In this document: positions 50,659 through 61,195 of the stretch, piece by piece
How positions within the stretch are numbered: position 1 is the stretch's first letter
Layout: the number at the start of each line of letters is the position of its first letter
NCBI GenBank assembly: GCA_018401495.1
Contig: JAGYJX010000005.1
Location: 496,001-560,000 of the forward strand
Length of the DNA: 64,000 nt
Source: Rhodospirillaceae bacterium
GTDB lineage: Bacteria > Pseudomonadota > Alphaproteobacteria > Thalassobaculales > Thalassobaculaceae
Direction: 5' to 3'
Translations under genes and position numbers: made by a program
The notes under the pieces: model-generated
The model's input: only the letters and a program-made list of their open reading frames with translations
What the model was told of the DNA's origin: nothing
The model's database searches: none

Positions 50659-51834
50659 TCACCGCGCCGCCGAGACCGCCTCCGGGCGGGCGGCGACATA
50701 GCTCTCGAGCTTGCGGATCAGATAAACCACGTCCTCGTCCCGGACCCCGGCCTCGTCGGCGTCGAAGCGGGTCAGCACCCGCTCGATCACGGTTTCCGAG
50801 AAGCGCTGGCGGTCGGCCGGGCCATCGCCAAGTTCGGTCTCGTCGGCTGGTGTCCACGGCGATCCGAAGCACAATACGATCACGCGCCCCCACACCCGCC
50901 TTGTCGGCCAGCGCCTCCAGCCCGCGGCGCCCGACGTCATGGACCAGCCGACCGGCGTTCTCCACCGGCACATCGGCCATCACGGCCAACGCCGTCTCGA
51001 CGAACGCCAGGTCGCCGACACACGCCGCCCGCACGATGATGGACGACGTCAGACGACCGCCGCGCGCCAGCGACCGAACCAGGTCCTCGACGCGCTCAGG
51101 CGGCGAATTGTCGTCGACGAGGGCAAGGGTGGCGCGCTCCCGTCCATCCAGGATCAGGTCGGTGGCGAGATCGGCCGGCAGCGCGTGGCGGCGCACCAGC
51201 TCACCCTGCAGCCGCTCCGAGACCATTGCCACCAGCCGCTCGGCGATCGTCACCGGCAATGTATCCCGGGCGATCATCGGCGAGTGCACCCGCTCGCTGT
51301 TCGGAAACCGGTCGAGCGCCAGGTCGAGCGTCGGCTCCGCCAGGGCGGCTCCGGGATTGGAGACCACCGCAACCACGACGTCCTCGGAGCCGTGCGCCAC
51401 GAGCGCGTCGGCCACCGCCTCCGACAGGGTCGCGCGTCCCGCGACGGCGAGTTGCTTGGCCTCATCCTCGGCGGCGATCAGCGACACCAGGTCGGCGTCG
51501 GTCAGGACGCTGGACTCCGACAGCACCGGGGTCGCGACGCTGGCGATGTCGCGGGCCAGGGTCAACGCCACGTCGTGGGGCAGGTTCTGGCTGCGCCGCA
51601 CCGACTCCGCAAGGCTCTCGCGGACCCGGCGCTCGACGTCGAGGGCCAGCCGCCTGACGATGTCGGTGGCGAGACGCCGCTCCCCTCGGCGAGCGAGCCG
51701 GCATCCAGCGCGCGGCCGACACTCCGTGCAACGTCGGCGCGCGCCTCCGGCGAGCTGTCCTTCGACAACCTCGCCACCAGCTCAGCCGTCGGCAACTCGC
51801 CGACGGGGGGCACCGAGGCCTCAGATCCGCTCAT
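50659..51834 (-). CDS. DUF2336 domain protein, frameshifted
   Basis: Starts at the ATG at 51834 with GGAGG upstream. The first part (ELVARLSKDSSPEARADVAR) and the main helical-repeat part (RRSQNLPHDVALTLARDIAS, LSEAVADALVAHGSEDVVVA, SPMIARDTLPVTIAERLVAM) match DUF2336, a family of alpha-helical repeat proteins common in Rhodospirillales and Rhizobiales. The final part (RFSETVIERVLTRFDADEAG) ends at 50659 in a third frame. Switches lie at about 51683 and between 50850 and 50895. About 390 residues. Function is unknown. Confidence 0.72.
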
Positions 51835-51925
51835 TGCATACACCTCCAGCGGTCCAGGTCCCAGCCCGGCGCAGGGACAGGCTAGCGACCGAAGATTAAC
51901 GAACCCTTTCCGACCGCCGGCGGCC

Positions 51926-52354
51926 TCAGTCGCGAACCACCATGACCGAACACGTGGCGTGCCGAACGACCCGGGCGGCGTTCGGCCCCAGCAGATAGTC
52001 CTCGAGTTCCGGCCGGTGCGACGCCATCACGATCAGGTCGCAGCCGGTCTCCTCGGCGTAGCGCAGTATTTCCCGGTAGATCGTACCATGGCCGACGATG
52101 TGTTGAAGCTTGATTCCCTTCGGGATGTTGGCGGCGGCGAAGACGTGCAGCGCCCGATCGGTCTCGACGATCGCCTGCCGCTCGTGCTCCTTGGTGAAGA
52201 AGCCCCCGACCATGCTCATCCCGTAGTCCGGTACGACGGTGATGATGTGGATCCGCGCCCCGAACGCCTGGGCGAGCGCGACCGCGGTGCGAACGGCCTT
52301 CGCCTGCGACGGCTGGTCGACGAGGTCGACTGCCAGCATGATGTCGGCGTACAT
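51926..52354 (-). CDS. Universal stress protein (UspA family), TRAP-associated
   Basis: A 142-residue USP domain starting at the ATG at 52354 with GGGGAGG. It has MYADIMLAVDLVDQPSQAKA, VALAQAFGARIHIITVVPDY, CDLIVMASHRPELEDYLLGP and NAARVVRHATCSVMVVRD, which places an ATP-binding-like loop near the C-terminus. It is 29 bp after the TRAP permease gene. In other bacteria such USP genes (TeaD-like) sit in TRAP operons and are thought to modulate the transporter. Confidence 0.9.
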   Translation of the reverse strand: MYADIMLAVDLVDQPSQAKAVRTAVALAQAFGARIHIITVVPDYGMSMVGGFFTKEHERQAIVETDRALHVFAAANIPKGIKLQHIVGHGTIYREILRYAEETGCDLIVMASHRPELEDYLLGPNAARVVRHATCSVMVVRD

Positions 52355-52383
52355 GGCAGCCTCCCCTCGCCAAACGTCGGATA

Positions 52384-55014
52384 TCAGAACGCCGGGACGT
52401 CGGTCCGCCGCCGCTGCAGGGCCACCACCAGCACCAGCAGCAGGAACGCCGGAATGTAGAAGATCTCCTTGGCGATCCGCTCCGTCGGCACCTCGATCGC
52501 GGTGATGCGGGTCGGCTCGTCGCCGTAGAAGTCGAAGTCCAGCAGGGCCGCCCCGGGAACGCTGGTCGGCTGGAACGGCTCGTCCAGCCGGGCGACGCCG
52601 TCCTCGACGATGACGTGCAGGTCGGCCTGCTTGAGGCGCTCGTCGCCGCCGCCGGCGGCCGGGCCGAGCGGCAGCAGGAAGGTCTTGGCCTCGGTGTGGC
52701 CGGCGCGCTTCATCGAGGGACCCTCGACGACCAGGCGGAACTCCGCTCCCTCCGGCTCGATCTCGGCGAACTCCACGATGCGGGTCGGGTCTTCGCGGTG
52801 GTACGGCGGCTCGATCAGGTCGAGCCAGAAGCCCGGCCGGAACAGCGTGAAGGCGATCAGCAGCAGCGCCACCGCCTCCCACCACCGGTTCGGCGCGAAG
52901 AAGTAGCCCTGGGTGCCGGCGGCGAACAGCATCATGGCGATGGTCGCGACCACGAAGACATACGCCGCCTCCCAGGCGGTGACGTCGATCAGCAGGAGGT
53001 CGGTGTTGAAGATGAACAGGAACGGCAACGCCACGGTGCGCAGCGAGTAGTAGAACGCCGTCACGCCGGTCCTGATCGGATCCGCCCCGGAGATCGCCGC
53101 GGCCGCGAACGACGCCAGGCCGACCGGCGGCGTCACGTCGGCCATGATGCCGAAGTAGAACACGAACAGATGCACCGCGATCAGCGGGACGATCAGGCCG
53201 TTCTGGGCGCCGACCTCGACCACCACCGCCGCCATTAGCGACGACACCACGATGTAGTTCGCCGTCGTCGGCAGGCCCATCCCGAGGATCAGGCTGAAGA
53301 TCGCGACCAGCACCAGCATGGCCAGCAGGTTGCCGCCCGACAGGAACTCGATGAACTCGCCCATCACCTGGTGGGCGCCGGTCAGCGAGATCGTGCCGAC
53401 GATGATGCCGGCGGCCCCGGTCGCCACGGCGATGCCGATCATGTTGCGGGCGCCGGCGATCAGCCCGTCGCGGGCGTCGAGCACGCCCTGCCGCAGCGCC
53501 GGCAGCAGCGCGCCGGTGCCGCGGAACATCGCCTTCAGCGGGATCTGGGTCAGGATGATCACCAGCATCGCCACCGTCGCCCAGTAGGCCGACAGGTCCG
53601 GCGAGAACCGCTCGATCATCAGGCACCAGACCAGCACCACGATCGGCAGCAGGTAGTGCAGCCCGGTCAGCAGGGTCGGGATGGTCTCGGGCAGGCTGGT
53701 GACCGGGGCGTCGGGATCGTCGAGCTCGAGATCCGGCTGGCGGGACGCCACCGCCACCAGCGCGACATAGACCAGCGCGAACAGCACCACCATCGCCGGG
53801 AAGGTGGCGTCGCCGAACGCCGTCTTGGTCCAGCCGAGGCCGTAGTAGATCACCGCCGCCGTCAGGCCGACGCCGAGGAACCCCGACAGCACGCCGAGCA
53901 GCTTGCGGATCAGCGTCTGCGCCGGACCGGGCTTCGCCATGCCCTGCATGCCGGCCTTCAGCGCCTCCAGGTGCACGATGTACAGCAGCGCGATGTAGGA
54001 GATCGTCGCCGGCAGGATCGCGTGGCGGACCACGTCGAGATAGGTGATCCCGACATACTCCACCATCAGGAACGCGGCCGCGCCCATCACCGGCGGCATG
54101 ATCTGGCCGTTCACCGAGGACGCCACCTCGACCGCCCCGGCCTTCTCGGCCGGAAAGCCGACGCGCTTCATCAGCGGGATCGTGAAGGTGCCGGTGGTCA
54201 CGGTGTTGGCGATCGAGGACCCGGAGATCAGGCCGGTCATCGCCGAGGACACCACCGCCGCCTTGGCGGGACCGCCGCGCAGATGCCCGAGCATCGCGAA
54301 CGCCAGCTTGATGAAGTAGTTGCCGGCACCGGCCTTGTCGAGCAGCGAGCCGAACAGCACGAACAGGAACACCATCGACGCCGACACGCCGAGGGCGACG
54401 CCGAACACACCCTCGGTCTGCATCCAGAAGTGCCACATCGCCTTGCCGTAGGAGGCGCCGCGCCACTGGATCACGTCGGGGATGAACGGCTGGTTGCCGA
54501 AGAACACGTAGACCAGGAACACCGTGGCCACGATCACCAGCGGCAGCCCGAGGGCGCGCCACGTCGACAGCATCAGCACGCCGAGTCCGATGGTCGACAC
54601 CACGAGATCGCCGTCGGTCGGCAGCCCGGCCCGGTAGGCGATGTTCTGCTTGTCGACGATCAGGTAGAGGCAGCAGGCGACGCCCAGGATCGCCAGGACC
54701 CAGTCGTACCAGGGCACGCGGTCGCGCGGCGACGACTTGAACAGCGGGTAGGACATCGCCGCCAGGGCGAACGCGAAGGCCAGGTGAATGGCGCGCGAGT
54801 CGTCCGAGTTGAACACCAGGCTGATGCCGGTGAGGTCGGTCACGAGGTAGGGAATGTGCGAGGCGTTGTAGAGCTGGAACAGCGACCAGACCAGGGCGAG
54901 CCCGGCCACGAAGATGCCGACGGACCCCTTCGGGTTGCGGCTGCCGGTATCGCTGGCCGCGACCAGGTCCTGAAGCTCGTCGTCGCCGCGTCTGGTGTCG
55001 CCCTGCACGCTCAT
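52384..55014 (-). CDS. TRAP transporter permease, 4TM/12TM fusion (TAXI type)
   Basis: An 876-residue integral membrane protein from the ATG at 55014. It joins the small DctQ-like part (N-terminal third, four segments) and the large DctM-like part (SSAMTGLISGSSIANTVTTG, VNGQIMPPVMGAAAFLMVEY, LILGMGLPTTANYIVVSSLM, ADVTPPVGLASFAAAAISGA), followed by an extra soluble C-terminal domain of about 150 residues and a last membrane segment. With the binding protein encoded upstream it forms an ion-driven importer of an organic acid. The frame is intact. Confidence 0.94.
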   Translation of the reverse strand: MSVQGDTRRGDDELQDLVAASDTGSRNPKGSVGIFVAGLALVWSLFQLYNASHIPYLVTDLTGISLVFNSDDSRAIHLAFAFALAAMSYPLFKSSPRDRVPWYDWVLAILGVACCLYLIVDKQNIAYRAGLPTDGDLVVSTIGLGVLMLSTWRALGLPLVIVATVFLVYVFFGNQPFIPDVIQWRGASYGKAMWHFWMQTEGVFGVALGVSASMVFLFVLFGSLLDKAGAGNYFIKLAFAMLGHLRGGPAKAAVVSSAMTGLISGSSIANTVTTGTFTIPLMKRVGFPAEKAGAVEVASSVNGQIMPPVMGAAAFLMVEYVGITYLDVVRHAILPATISYIALLYIVHLEALKAGMQGMAKPGPAQTLIRKLLGVLSGFLGVGLTAAVIYYGLGWTKTAFGDATFPAMVVLFALVYVALVAVASRQPDLELDDPDAPVTSLPETIPTLLTGLHYLLPIVVLVWCLMIERFSPDLSAYWATVAMLVIILTQIPLKAMFRGTGALLPALRQGVLDARDGLIAGARNMIGIAVATGAAGIIVGTISLTGAHQVMGEFIEFLSGGNLLAMLVLVAIFSLILGMGLPTTANYIVVSSLMAAVVVEVGAQNGLIVPLIAVHLFVFYFGIMADVTPPVGLASFAAAAISGADPIRTGVTAFYYSLRTVALPFLFIFNTDLLLIDVTAWEAAYVFVVATIAMMLFAAGTQGYFFAPNRWWEAVALLLIAFTLFRPGFWLDLIEPPYHREDPTRIVEFAEIEPEGAEFRLVVEGPSMKRAGHTEAKTFLLPLGPAAGGGDERLKQADLHVIVEDGVARLDEPFQPTSVPGAALLDFDFYGDEPTRITAIEVPTERIAKEIFYIPAFLLLVLVVALQRRRTDVPAF

Positions 55015-55114
55015 CACGCCCCCCGGCGCCGGCACGGGCCGGCGCTCGTCATCGATCAATGGGTGCGGTCGACCCGGGGGTGGAACGGGCCCACCCCCGG
55101 GGTCGACCCGATGA

Positions 55115-56098
55115 TCACATCAGTCCGAGTTCCTTGTAGGCCTTCTCGGCACCGGGATGCAGCGGCGCCGACAGCGCGGCCTTCACCATGTCCTCGGCGG
55201 TCAGGTTGGAGAACGCCGGGTGCAGCTTGCGGAACTCCTCGACGTTGCTGAGCACCGCCTTGGCGACCACGTACACGACGTCGTCCGGAACCTGGGTCGA
55301 GCTGACGAAGGTCGCCCCGACGCCGAAGGTCTTGGCGCCGTCCGGGTTGCCCGGGTACATGCCGCCCGGGATCTCGGCGTGCCGGTAGTACGGGTTGTCG
55401 GCGACCAGCTTGTCGAAGGCCGGGCCGGTGACGTTGACCAGGTTGGCCTCACAGGTCGAGACGGTCTCCTGGATCAGCGCGGCCGGATGCCCGACCAGGA
55501 AAAAATACGCGTCGAGCTTGTTGTCGCACAGCGCCTGACCGGTCTCGGCGGACTTCAGCTCGGCGGCCAACTTCAGGTCGCTGCGCTGCCAGCCCACCGC
55601 CTTCTCGATGACCTCCCAGGTGCTGCGCGTGCCGGAACCGGCGTTGCCGATGTTCACCCGCTTGCCCTTGAGGTCCTCGAAATTGGTGATCCCGGCGTCC
55701 TTGCGCGCCACGATCGTCACCGGCTCGGCGTGAACCGAGAACACGCTCCGCAATTCCTTGAACGGTCCGGTGGCAGCGAAATCGCCGGTGCCGTTGAGGG
55801 CGTAGTACTGGACATCCGACTGCGCGACGCCGAACTCCAGTTCGCCGGCCCGGATGGTGTTGACGTTGTAGGTGGAGCCACCGGTGGACTCGACCGAGCA
55901 GCGCAGCCCGTGCTCCTTGCGGTCCTTGTTGACCAGTCGGCAGATGGCGCCGCCGGTCGGGTAGTAGACGCCGGTGACGCCACCGGTGCCGATCGAGATG
56001 AACCGCTGATCGGCGGCCGAGGCACCGTTGGCGCCGCCGACGGCGAGCGCCCCGGCGCCCAGCGCGACGACAAAAGTCGTGGCAAGAAGTCGCTTCAT
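55115..56098 (-). CDS. TAXI family TRAP transporter solute-binding protein
   Basis: A 327-residue periplasmic protein from the ATG at 56098 with a GGAGGA site. A signal peptide (residues 1-27, [20 protein letters not shown]) is followed by [51 protein letters not shown] and [20 protein letters not shown], the TAXI pattern. The ligand is unknown; characterised members bind small carboxylates such as glutamate. It is first in the operon before the permease and USP genes. The 286-bp gap to the divergent response regulator should hold both promoters. Confidence 0.93.
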   Translation of the reverse strand: MKRLLATTFVVALGAGALAVGGANGASAADQRFISIGTGGVTGVYYPTGGAICRLVNKDRKEHGLRCSVESTGGSTYNVNTIRAGELEFGVAQSDVQYYALNGTGDFAATGPFKELRSVFSVHAEPVTIVARKDAGITNFEDLKGKRVNIGNAGSGTRSTWEVIEKAVGWQRSDLKLAAELKSAETGQALCDNKLDAYFFLVGHPAALIQETVSTCEANLVNVTGPAFDKLVADNPYYRHAEIPGGMYPGNPDGAKTFGVGATFVSSTQVPDDVVYVVAKAVLSNVEEFRKLHPAFSNLTAEDMVKAALSAPLHPGAEKAYKELGLM

Positions 56099-56384
56099 AA
56101 GAAGTCCTCCGAACTCTCCCGTTTCTCTTCTCGTTAACACGTCGACGGCCCGTAGGCGGGGCACTTGTCAACGCGTTGGCGACGGCGGCGATACGCCACT
56201 CGGTCGCGCGGGGGTCGCAACACTCTGAACGCCCCGCCACCACTATGCTCAAACCGGCTCACACACGTCAACGTAGGGCAACCCGGCTGATCCTGGCCGC
56301 GACCGGCTTGAAATTCCGACAAAAGTGCGATGAACTCCCTTCAAGGATGCTTATTGTTAATTAATCTGCAATCATTGCGATTAT

Positions 56385-56820
56385 ATGCGCGAACCGCCCG
56401 CCAGCCCTGGCCCCGAGCCATCGCCCCCGGACCGCGCCGGGCGGGTGTATGTCATCGACGATGACCCGTTGATCCGTGAGCTCGTGGGCGGGCAGCTCGA
56501 ACACCTCGGCTTGACGCCCGTCGGGGTGGCGCCAACCCGCACCGCGATCATCGCCGCCATTGCAGACGCGACCGCGTCGGACACCATCATCCTGGACATC
56601 ATCCTGGGCCCCGACCTGGACGGCTTCGAGGTGGTCCGGATGCTCGGACACGCCGGCTTCCGGGGCCGGCTGGTGGCGATCTCGGGGTTCGGCCAGGACT
56701 ACCTCCAGCCGATCGGCGCGCTGGCGGCCGCGCTCGGACATCCGGGTCGCCGGCACCCTGGCGAAGCCGGTCCGCCTCGCCGACCTGGCCCGGTGCCTGG
56801 TGTCGGGCGAGCCGCACTGA
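56385..56820 (+). CDS. Single-domain response regulator, one frameshift
   Basis: A receiver domain of about 145 residues: acidic pocket YVIDDDPLIREL, phospho-acceptor Asp in TIILDIILGPDLDGFEV, switch residue in RLVAISGFGQDY and, in the shifted frame, the conserved Lys of GTLAKPVRLADLARC. The switch is at the GG at 56736-56737. The span is 145 codons plus one base. It has no output domain, so it would act through a partner protein. No histidine kinase is adjacent. It is divergent from the TAXI binding protein gene. Confidence 0.8.
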
Positions 56821-56839
56821 CGGCGGCGGCGGGGTCGGC

Positions 56840-57490
56840 TCACTCCCGGGCTTCGGGAAGCGTCAGGGTCCAGATCACGATGTCGCGCAGCACCCGCCCC
56901 AGCGCCTGGTCGAAGCTGTCGATGATCGAGCCGATGCGGTTGTCGGGCGACGGAACCACCCGCTCGATGGACGTCGACGCGATGATGCGCCGTTGCGGCA
57001 TCCGGACCATCTTGGCCGCGATCCGGACGTTGATCGCCGGCGCCTCGTCGCCGTTGCGGTACTCCGCCTGGAACTCGCGCAGCTCGATCCGCAGCACGAA
57101 GTCGGAGCGCAGCGAGATCGATTCCCGCCCGACGCCGACGATCTTGCCGGAGTTCTCGAAGGACTCCGTCAACAGCCGCTGGACCATGTTGGGGGCGTCG
57201 TCGATCCACTGCGCCCCGGCGTAGTAGTCGATGGTGTGCGGGCCGCGCGCCACCGCGATCCGGGTGGTGGACAGGGCCGCCGGCGAACTCGGCCGGTCGA
57301 TGGCGAGCTGCCAGTCGACCGCCGGCAAATCCGCGGGAAACGTGCTCTTGGGCGACAGCGTGTAGAGCTGCGCCGGCGTGCCGCCGAGCGGCAGGCCGGC
57401 GCAGCCGGCCAGCGACCCCATCATCGCCAGCGCCCCCATCGCCAGCCCGGCGCGCGCGAGCGTCCTTCGGCTCGGCCGTCGTTGCGTCAT
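56840..57490 (-). CDS. ABC-type transport auxiliary lipoprotein (PqiC-like)
   Basis: A 216-residue lipoprotein. The N-terminus has RRTLARAGLAMGALAMMGSL followed by the lipobox LAGC. The mature part has LYTLSPKSTFPADLPAVDWQ, RIAVARGPHTIDYYAGAQWI and DDAPNMVQRLLTESFENSGK, the ABC_trans_aux/PqiC pattern. It is probably anchored to the outer membrane, receiving or passing lipids from the MCE protein encoded just upstream (TGATG overlap). Last gene of the Mla-type operon. Confidence 0.87.
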   Translation of the reverse strand: MTQRRPSRRTLARAGLAMGALAMMGSLAGCAGLPLGGTPAQLYTLSPKSTFPADLPAVDWQLAIDRPSSPAALSTTRIAVARGPHTIDYYAGAQWIDDAPNMVQRLLTESFENSGKIVGVGRESISLRSDFVLRIELREFQAEYRNGDEAPAINVRIAAKMVRMPQRRIIASTSIERVVPSPDNRIGSIIDSFDQALGRVLRDIVIWTLTLPEARE

Positions 57491-58479
57491 CACTGCGCCT
57501 CCACCTGGCCTTCGCGCCGGCCGAACAGGAACTGCCGCGGGTCGCGATCGATCTGCCGCACCACCCGGTCCAGGTTGCCGACCAGTTCCCGCGCTTCCAT
57601 CAGGAACTGGGTGAGCTCGTACAGGCCGGAGTTCGAGAAATCCCGCATGCCCGGCCGCGCCTCGGCGACGAGCGCCTCGAGCTGGGCCGAGGTGCCCGCC
57701 AGGCGCTGGGTCAGCACCCCGACTTCCGCGTCGACGCCGATGATGGTGCCGCGGGCGGCGCCGAGGGTGACCGAGATCTCGTCGGTGATCACCCGGATAC
57801 TGCCGCCGCAGCTCGCGGATCACCGGGCACCAGCTCGCCCATCGCCGCGCGCACCTCGGTCGCCGCCGCCGCGCCGTCGACCACCGCGGTCTCGATGTCG
57901 CCGGTCCGCTGCCCCAGCGTCGCCGACACCGTCGCCAGGTTGCGCAGGATGTCGCCGACCGCCCGGGTGTTCTCCTCGCTGAGCAGGGACTGGAGGCGGG
58001 TGGTCAGCACCACCAGCTGGTCGGCGATCTCAGGGGCGGACTGGAACACCTTCTCCAGGCGCGAGGCGCGCGTCGGGATGATCGGCGGCGCGCCGTCGTC
58101 GGCGACCGCCAGCGCCGGCGAAGCCTGGGTGCCACCCTGGATCTGGATGAACCCGACCCCGGTCAGGCCCTGGGATTCCAGGGTCGCGAACATGTCCGAC
58201 TTGACCGGCATGCCGGCATCGAGCGCCACCAGCACCTCGATCCGCTCGACGTTGTGCGGGTCGATGCGGATGTCGCCGACCGAGCCGACCGGCACGCCGC
58301 GGTAGCCGCACCGGGCTGCCGACCGACAGGCCGCCGACGGAGCCGTCGAAATGCATCCGGTAGTCGCGCACGTCCCGGGCCAGGCGCAGGTCGCCGAACC
58401 ACACCGCCAGCCCGAGAGCACCGAGGAACAGCACCAGGACGAAGGCGCCGACCAGCACGTAACCCGCCCGGGTCTCCAT
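57490..58479 (-). CDS. MCE-domain protein (MlaD/PqiB-like), two compensating frameshifts
   Basis: About 329 residues. The N-terminal membrane anchor ([20 protein letters not shown]) and MCE domain ([40 protein letters not shown]) precede a long helical tail ([40 protein letters not shown]). Frames change at about 58305 and about 57800, and the total length is again a multiple of three. MCE proteins form hexameric channels that carry phospholipid across the periplasm. It lies 2 bp after the ATPase gene. Confidence 0.85.
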
Positions 58480-58481
58480 CC

Positions 58482-59316
58482 CTACCCCTCCCCGCCGGCG
58501 GCGACCGCCGCCGTCTCGACTTCAGCCGTCTCGACTGCAGCCGTCTCGAACGCCGCCCGGGCCCGGGGACCGTGGAAATACTCACGGATCCAGGGATGCG
58601 GGTTCGCCATCAACTCGGCCATGGTGCCGACCACGATCCGCTTGTCCACCAGCACCGCGATGCGGTCGCAGATCCGCGCCAGGCTGTCCAGGTCGTGGGT
58701 CACCATCACCACCGTCAGGCCGAGGGCGCGGCGCAAATCGAGGATCAGCTCGTCGAAGGCGGCGGCGCCGATCGGGTCGAGGCCGGCGGTCGGCTCGTCG
58801 AGGAACACCACCTCGGGGTCGAGCGCCAGGGCGCGCGCCAGCCCGGCGCGCTTCTTCATGCCGCCGGAGAGCTGCGAGGGAAACTTGCCGCAGGCGTCCG
58901 CCGGCAGGCCGACCAGGGCGACCTTGAGCCGGGCCAGCTCGTCCATCAGGGTCGGCGGGATGCCGCCGCGCTCGCGCATCGGGACCTCGATGTTCTGGCC
59001 GACCGTCAGGGCGCTGAACAGCGCCCCCTCCTGGAACAGCATCCCGAACCGGCCGGCCAGCCTGTGCGGTGCTGGAACCGTCCCAGTCGACGCGCTCGCC
59101 CAGCAGCGTCACTTCGCCGGCGGCCGGGCGCTGCAGCCCGATGATGGCGCGCAGCAGCACGGTCTTGCCGGTGCCGGAGCCGCCGACCACGCCCAGGATC
59201 TCGCCGCGCTGCACCGTCAGGTCGAGGCCGTCGTGCACGGTCTGCGCGCCGAAGCGGTTGACCAGGCCGCGCACCTCGATCGCCGGACCGGTGCCAATAT
59301 CAGGGTTGGCCGGCAT
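58482..59316 (-). CDS. mlaF: Mla-type ABC transporter ATPase, one frameshift
   Basis: About 277 residues. Walker A ([20 protein letters not shown]) lies in the first frame; Q-loop ([20 protein letters not shown]), signature [20 protein letters not shown], Walker [21 protein letters not shown] and H-loop VTHDLDSL lie in the second. The switch at about 59061 (one extra base) joins [14 protein letters not shown]. The span is 278 codons plus one base. It powers retrograde or anterograde phospholipid transport with the MlaE-like permease and MCE protein. An Ala/Val/Glu-rich tail (residues 245-270) is unusual. Confidence 0.88.
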
Positions 59317-59318
59317 CG

Positions 59319-60498
59319 TCAGATCCCGATCTCGGCGAAGGTGACCGCGAAGATCGCGTTCAGGATGATCACCAGGAAGATCGATTCCACGACCGCCCGG
59401 GTGGTCTGCCGGCCGACGCTCTCGGCGCTGCCCGACACCCCGAGGCCGTTGTGGCAGCCGACCAGGGCGATCACCAGGGCGAACACCGGCGCCTTGATCA
59501 GGCCGACCAGGAAACTCCAGATCGTCACGCCCGAGGCGAGCTGGGTGAGGAACTGCCCGGACGACGAGGTCGAGCAGGAACAGGCACACCACCGCGCCGC
59601 CGGCGATCCCGGCCACGTCGGCGAACACCGTCAGCGCCGGCAGCGCCACCATCAGCGCGACGACCCGCGGCAGCACCAGGACGTCGATCACCGACATCCC
59701 CATGGTCTCCAGCGCGTCGACCTCCTGGTTGACCTTCATGGTGCCGATCTGCGCCGCGAAGGCGCTGCCGGAGCGCCCGGCGACGATGATCGCCGTCAGC
59801 AGGATGCCGACCTCGCGCAGCACGGTCACGCCGACCAGGTTGACCGTCAGCACCGCCGCCCCGAAGCGCGTCAGCTGCAGCGCCCCCATGTAGGCCAGCA
59901 CCACGCCGACCAGGAAGCACAGCAGCCCGACGATCGGCAGCGCCCGCACCCCGGTCGCCTCGATCTGCGCCACCACCGCCGTGCCGCGCAGCGTGCCCGG
60001 GCGCACCAGGACCCGGCCGAGCGAGACCACCACCACGCCGAGCAGCCCGAGCAGGCTGCGCCCGGTTTGCAACGCCTCGACCCAGCGGCGGCCCATCCTC
60101 TCCAGGGTGTCCAGCACCGCCGACCCGGCCGGCGGGGCGATCGCGGTGGTCGGACCCTCCGGCGCCGCCTTGTCGAGGATCGCGCGCAAGCCGTCCCGGA
60201 GGCCGACCATGTCGGTGGCGACGCCGCGCGCCGTCAGCCGCGCCACCGTGCGCTGGATGACCCAGGCGCCGGCGCTGTCGAGGCGGTTGAGCGCGGTCGC
60301 GTCGACGGTCACGGACGCGGCGGGCCGTTCGCCCAGCGCCCGCAGACGGTCGTCGACCAGCAGGGCGGTGCGCAGCGTCCACGCGCCGCGCAGGCGGACC
60401 ACCACGCGGCCGGCGCGCTCCTCGACGGCCAGCGCGTCGTCGGCGGACAAGGCCGCCCCGTCCGCCTCCCGTCGCTCGACCGTCGCTGCGCCCACCAT
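59319..60498 (-). CDS. mlaE: MlaE-type permease with N-terminal STAS domain, one frameshift
   Basis: About 393 residues. Residues 20-125 form a STAS-like domain ([40 protein letters not shown]). The rest is an MlaE permease ([40 protein letters not shown] block, [20 protein letters not shown]). The end ([20 protein letters not shown]) lies in another frame after one extra base at about 59563. In E. coli the STAS protein MlaB is separate; here it is fused to the permease, as in many alphaproteobacteria. First gene of the operon. Confidence 0.88.
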
Positions 60499-60654
60499 CC
60501 GCTCCCGATGCGTTCGGCCGCCAGGATACCGGCCGCGCGGCGGCGCGACCAGGGACGCGACCGCGCGACCGTCCCGGCCGGCCGGATGCGAGACGGTGGC
60601 ACGCCGCGGCGGATTGATCTAAACGAAACGGTCGGCCGAACGCGGGAGAGCGCG

Positions 60655-61170
60655 ATGAACCTGAAAGACCACATCCGGTCGGTGCCGGATTTCCCGAAGC
60701 CGGGGATCCTGTTCTACGACATCTCGACCCTGCTGGCGCACCCGGCGGCGTGGAAGGTCACGGTCGACCGGCTGGCCGACGCCATCCGGCCGTTCAAGCC
60801 CGACCTGCTCGCCGGCATCGAGAGCCGCGGCTTCCTGACCGCCGCCCCGCTGGCGCTGGAACTCGGGCTCGGCTTCATCATGGTCCGCAAGAAGGGCAAG
60901 CTGCCCGGCCCGACGGTGCCCTTCACCTACGACCTCGAATACGGCACCGACACCGTCGAGATCCAGGAGGGCGCGGTGGCCCCGGGGTCGCGGGTGGTGA
61001 TCCTCGACGACCTGCTGGCCACCGGCGGCACGCTCAACGCCGCGGTCGAACTGCTCCGCAAGGTCGGCGCCGACGTCACCGGCGGCGCCTGCATCATGGA
61101 GCTGAGCTTCCTGAAGGGCCGCGACAAGCTCGACATCCCGTTCGAGTCGCTGATCCAGTACGACGAGTAG
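60655..61170 (+). CDS. apt: Adenine phosphoribosyltransferase
   Basis: A 171-residue enzyme from the ATG at 60655 (GGGAGAG upstream). Conserved parts: [60 protein letters not shown] and the PRPP loop [20 protein letters not shown]. It converts adenine and PRPP to AMP in purine salvage. Divergent from the mlaE-type operon; convergent with the acuI-like gene 25 bp away. The frame is intact. Confidence 0.96.
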   Translation: MNLKDHIRSVPDFPKPGILFYDISTLLAHPAAWKVTVDRLADAIRPFKPDLLAGIESRGFLTAAPLALELGLGFIMVRKKGKLPGPTVPFTYDLEYGTDTVEIQEGAVAPGSRVVILDDLLATGGTLNAAVELLRKVGADVTGGACIMELSFLKGRDKLDIPFESLIQYDE

Positions 61171-61195
61171 GCGCCGCCTCCACCCGCCGCCGCCC

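Noticed and set aside
58351..60654. Upstream extension of the apt frame by 768 codons
   Set aside because: It runs antisense through mlaD, mlaF and mlaE; the real start is the ATG at 60655 with an RBS and the family N-terminus.
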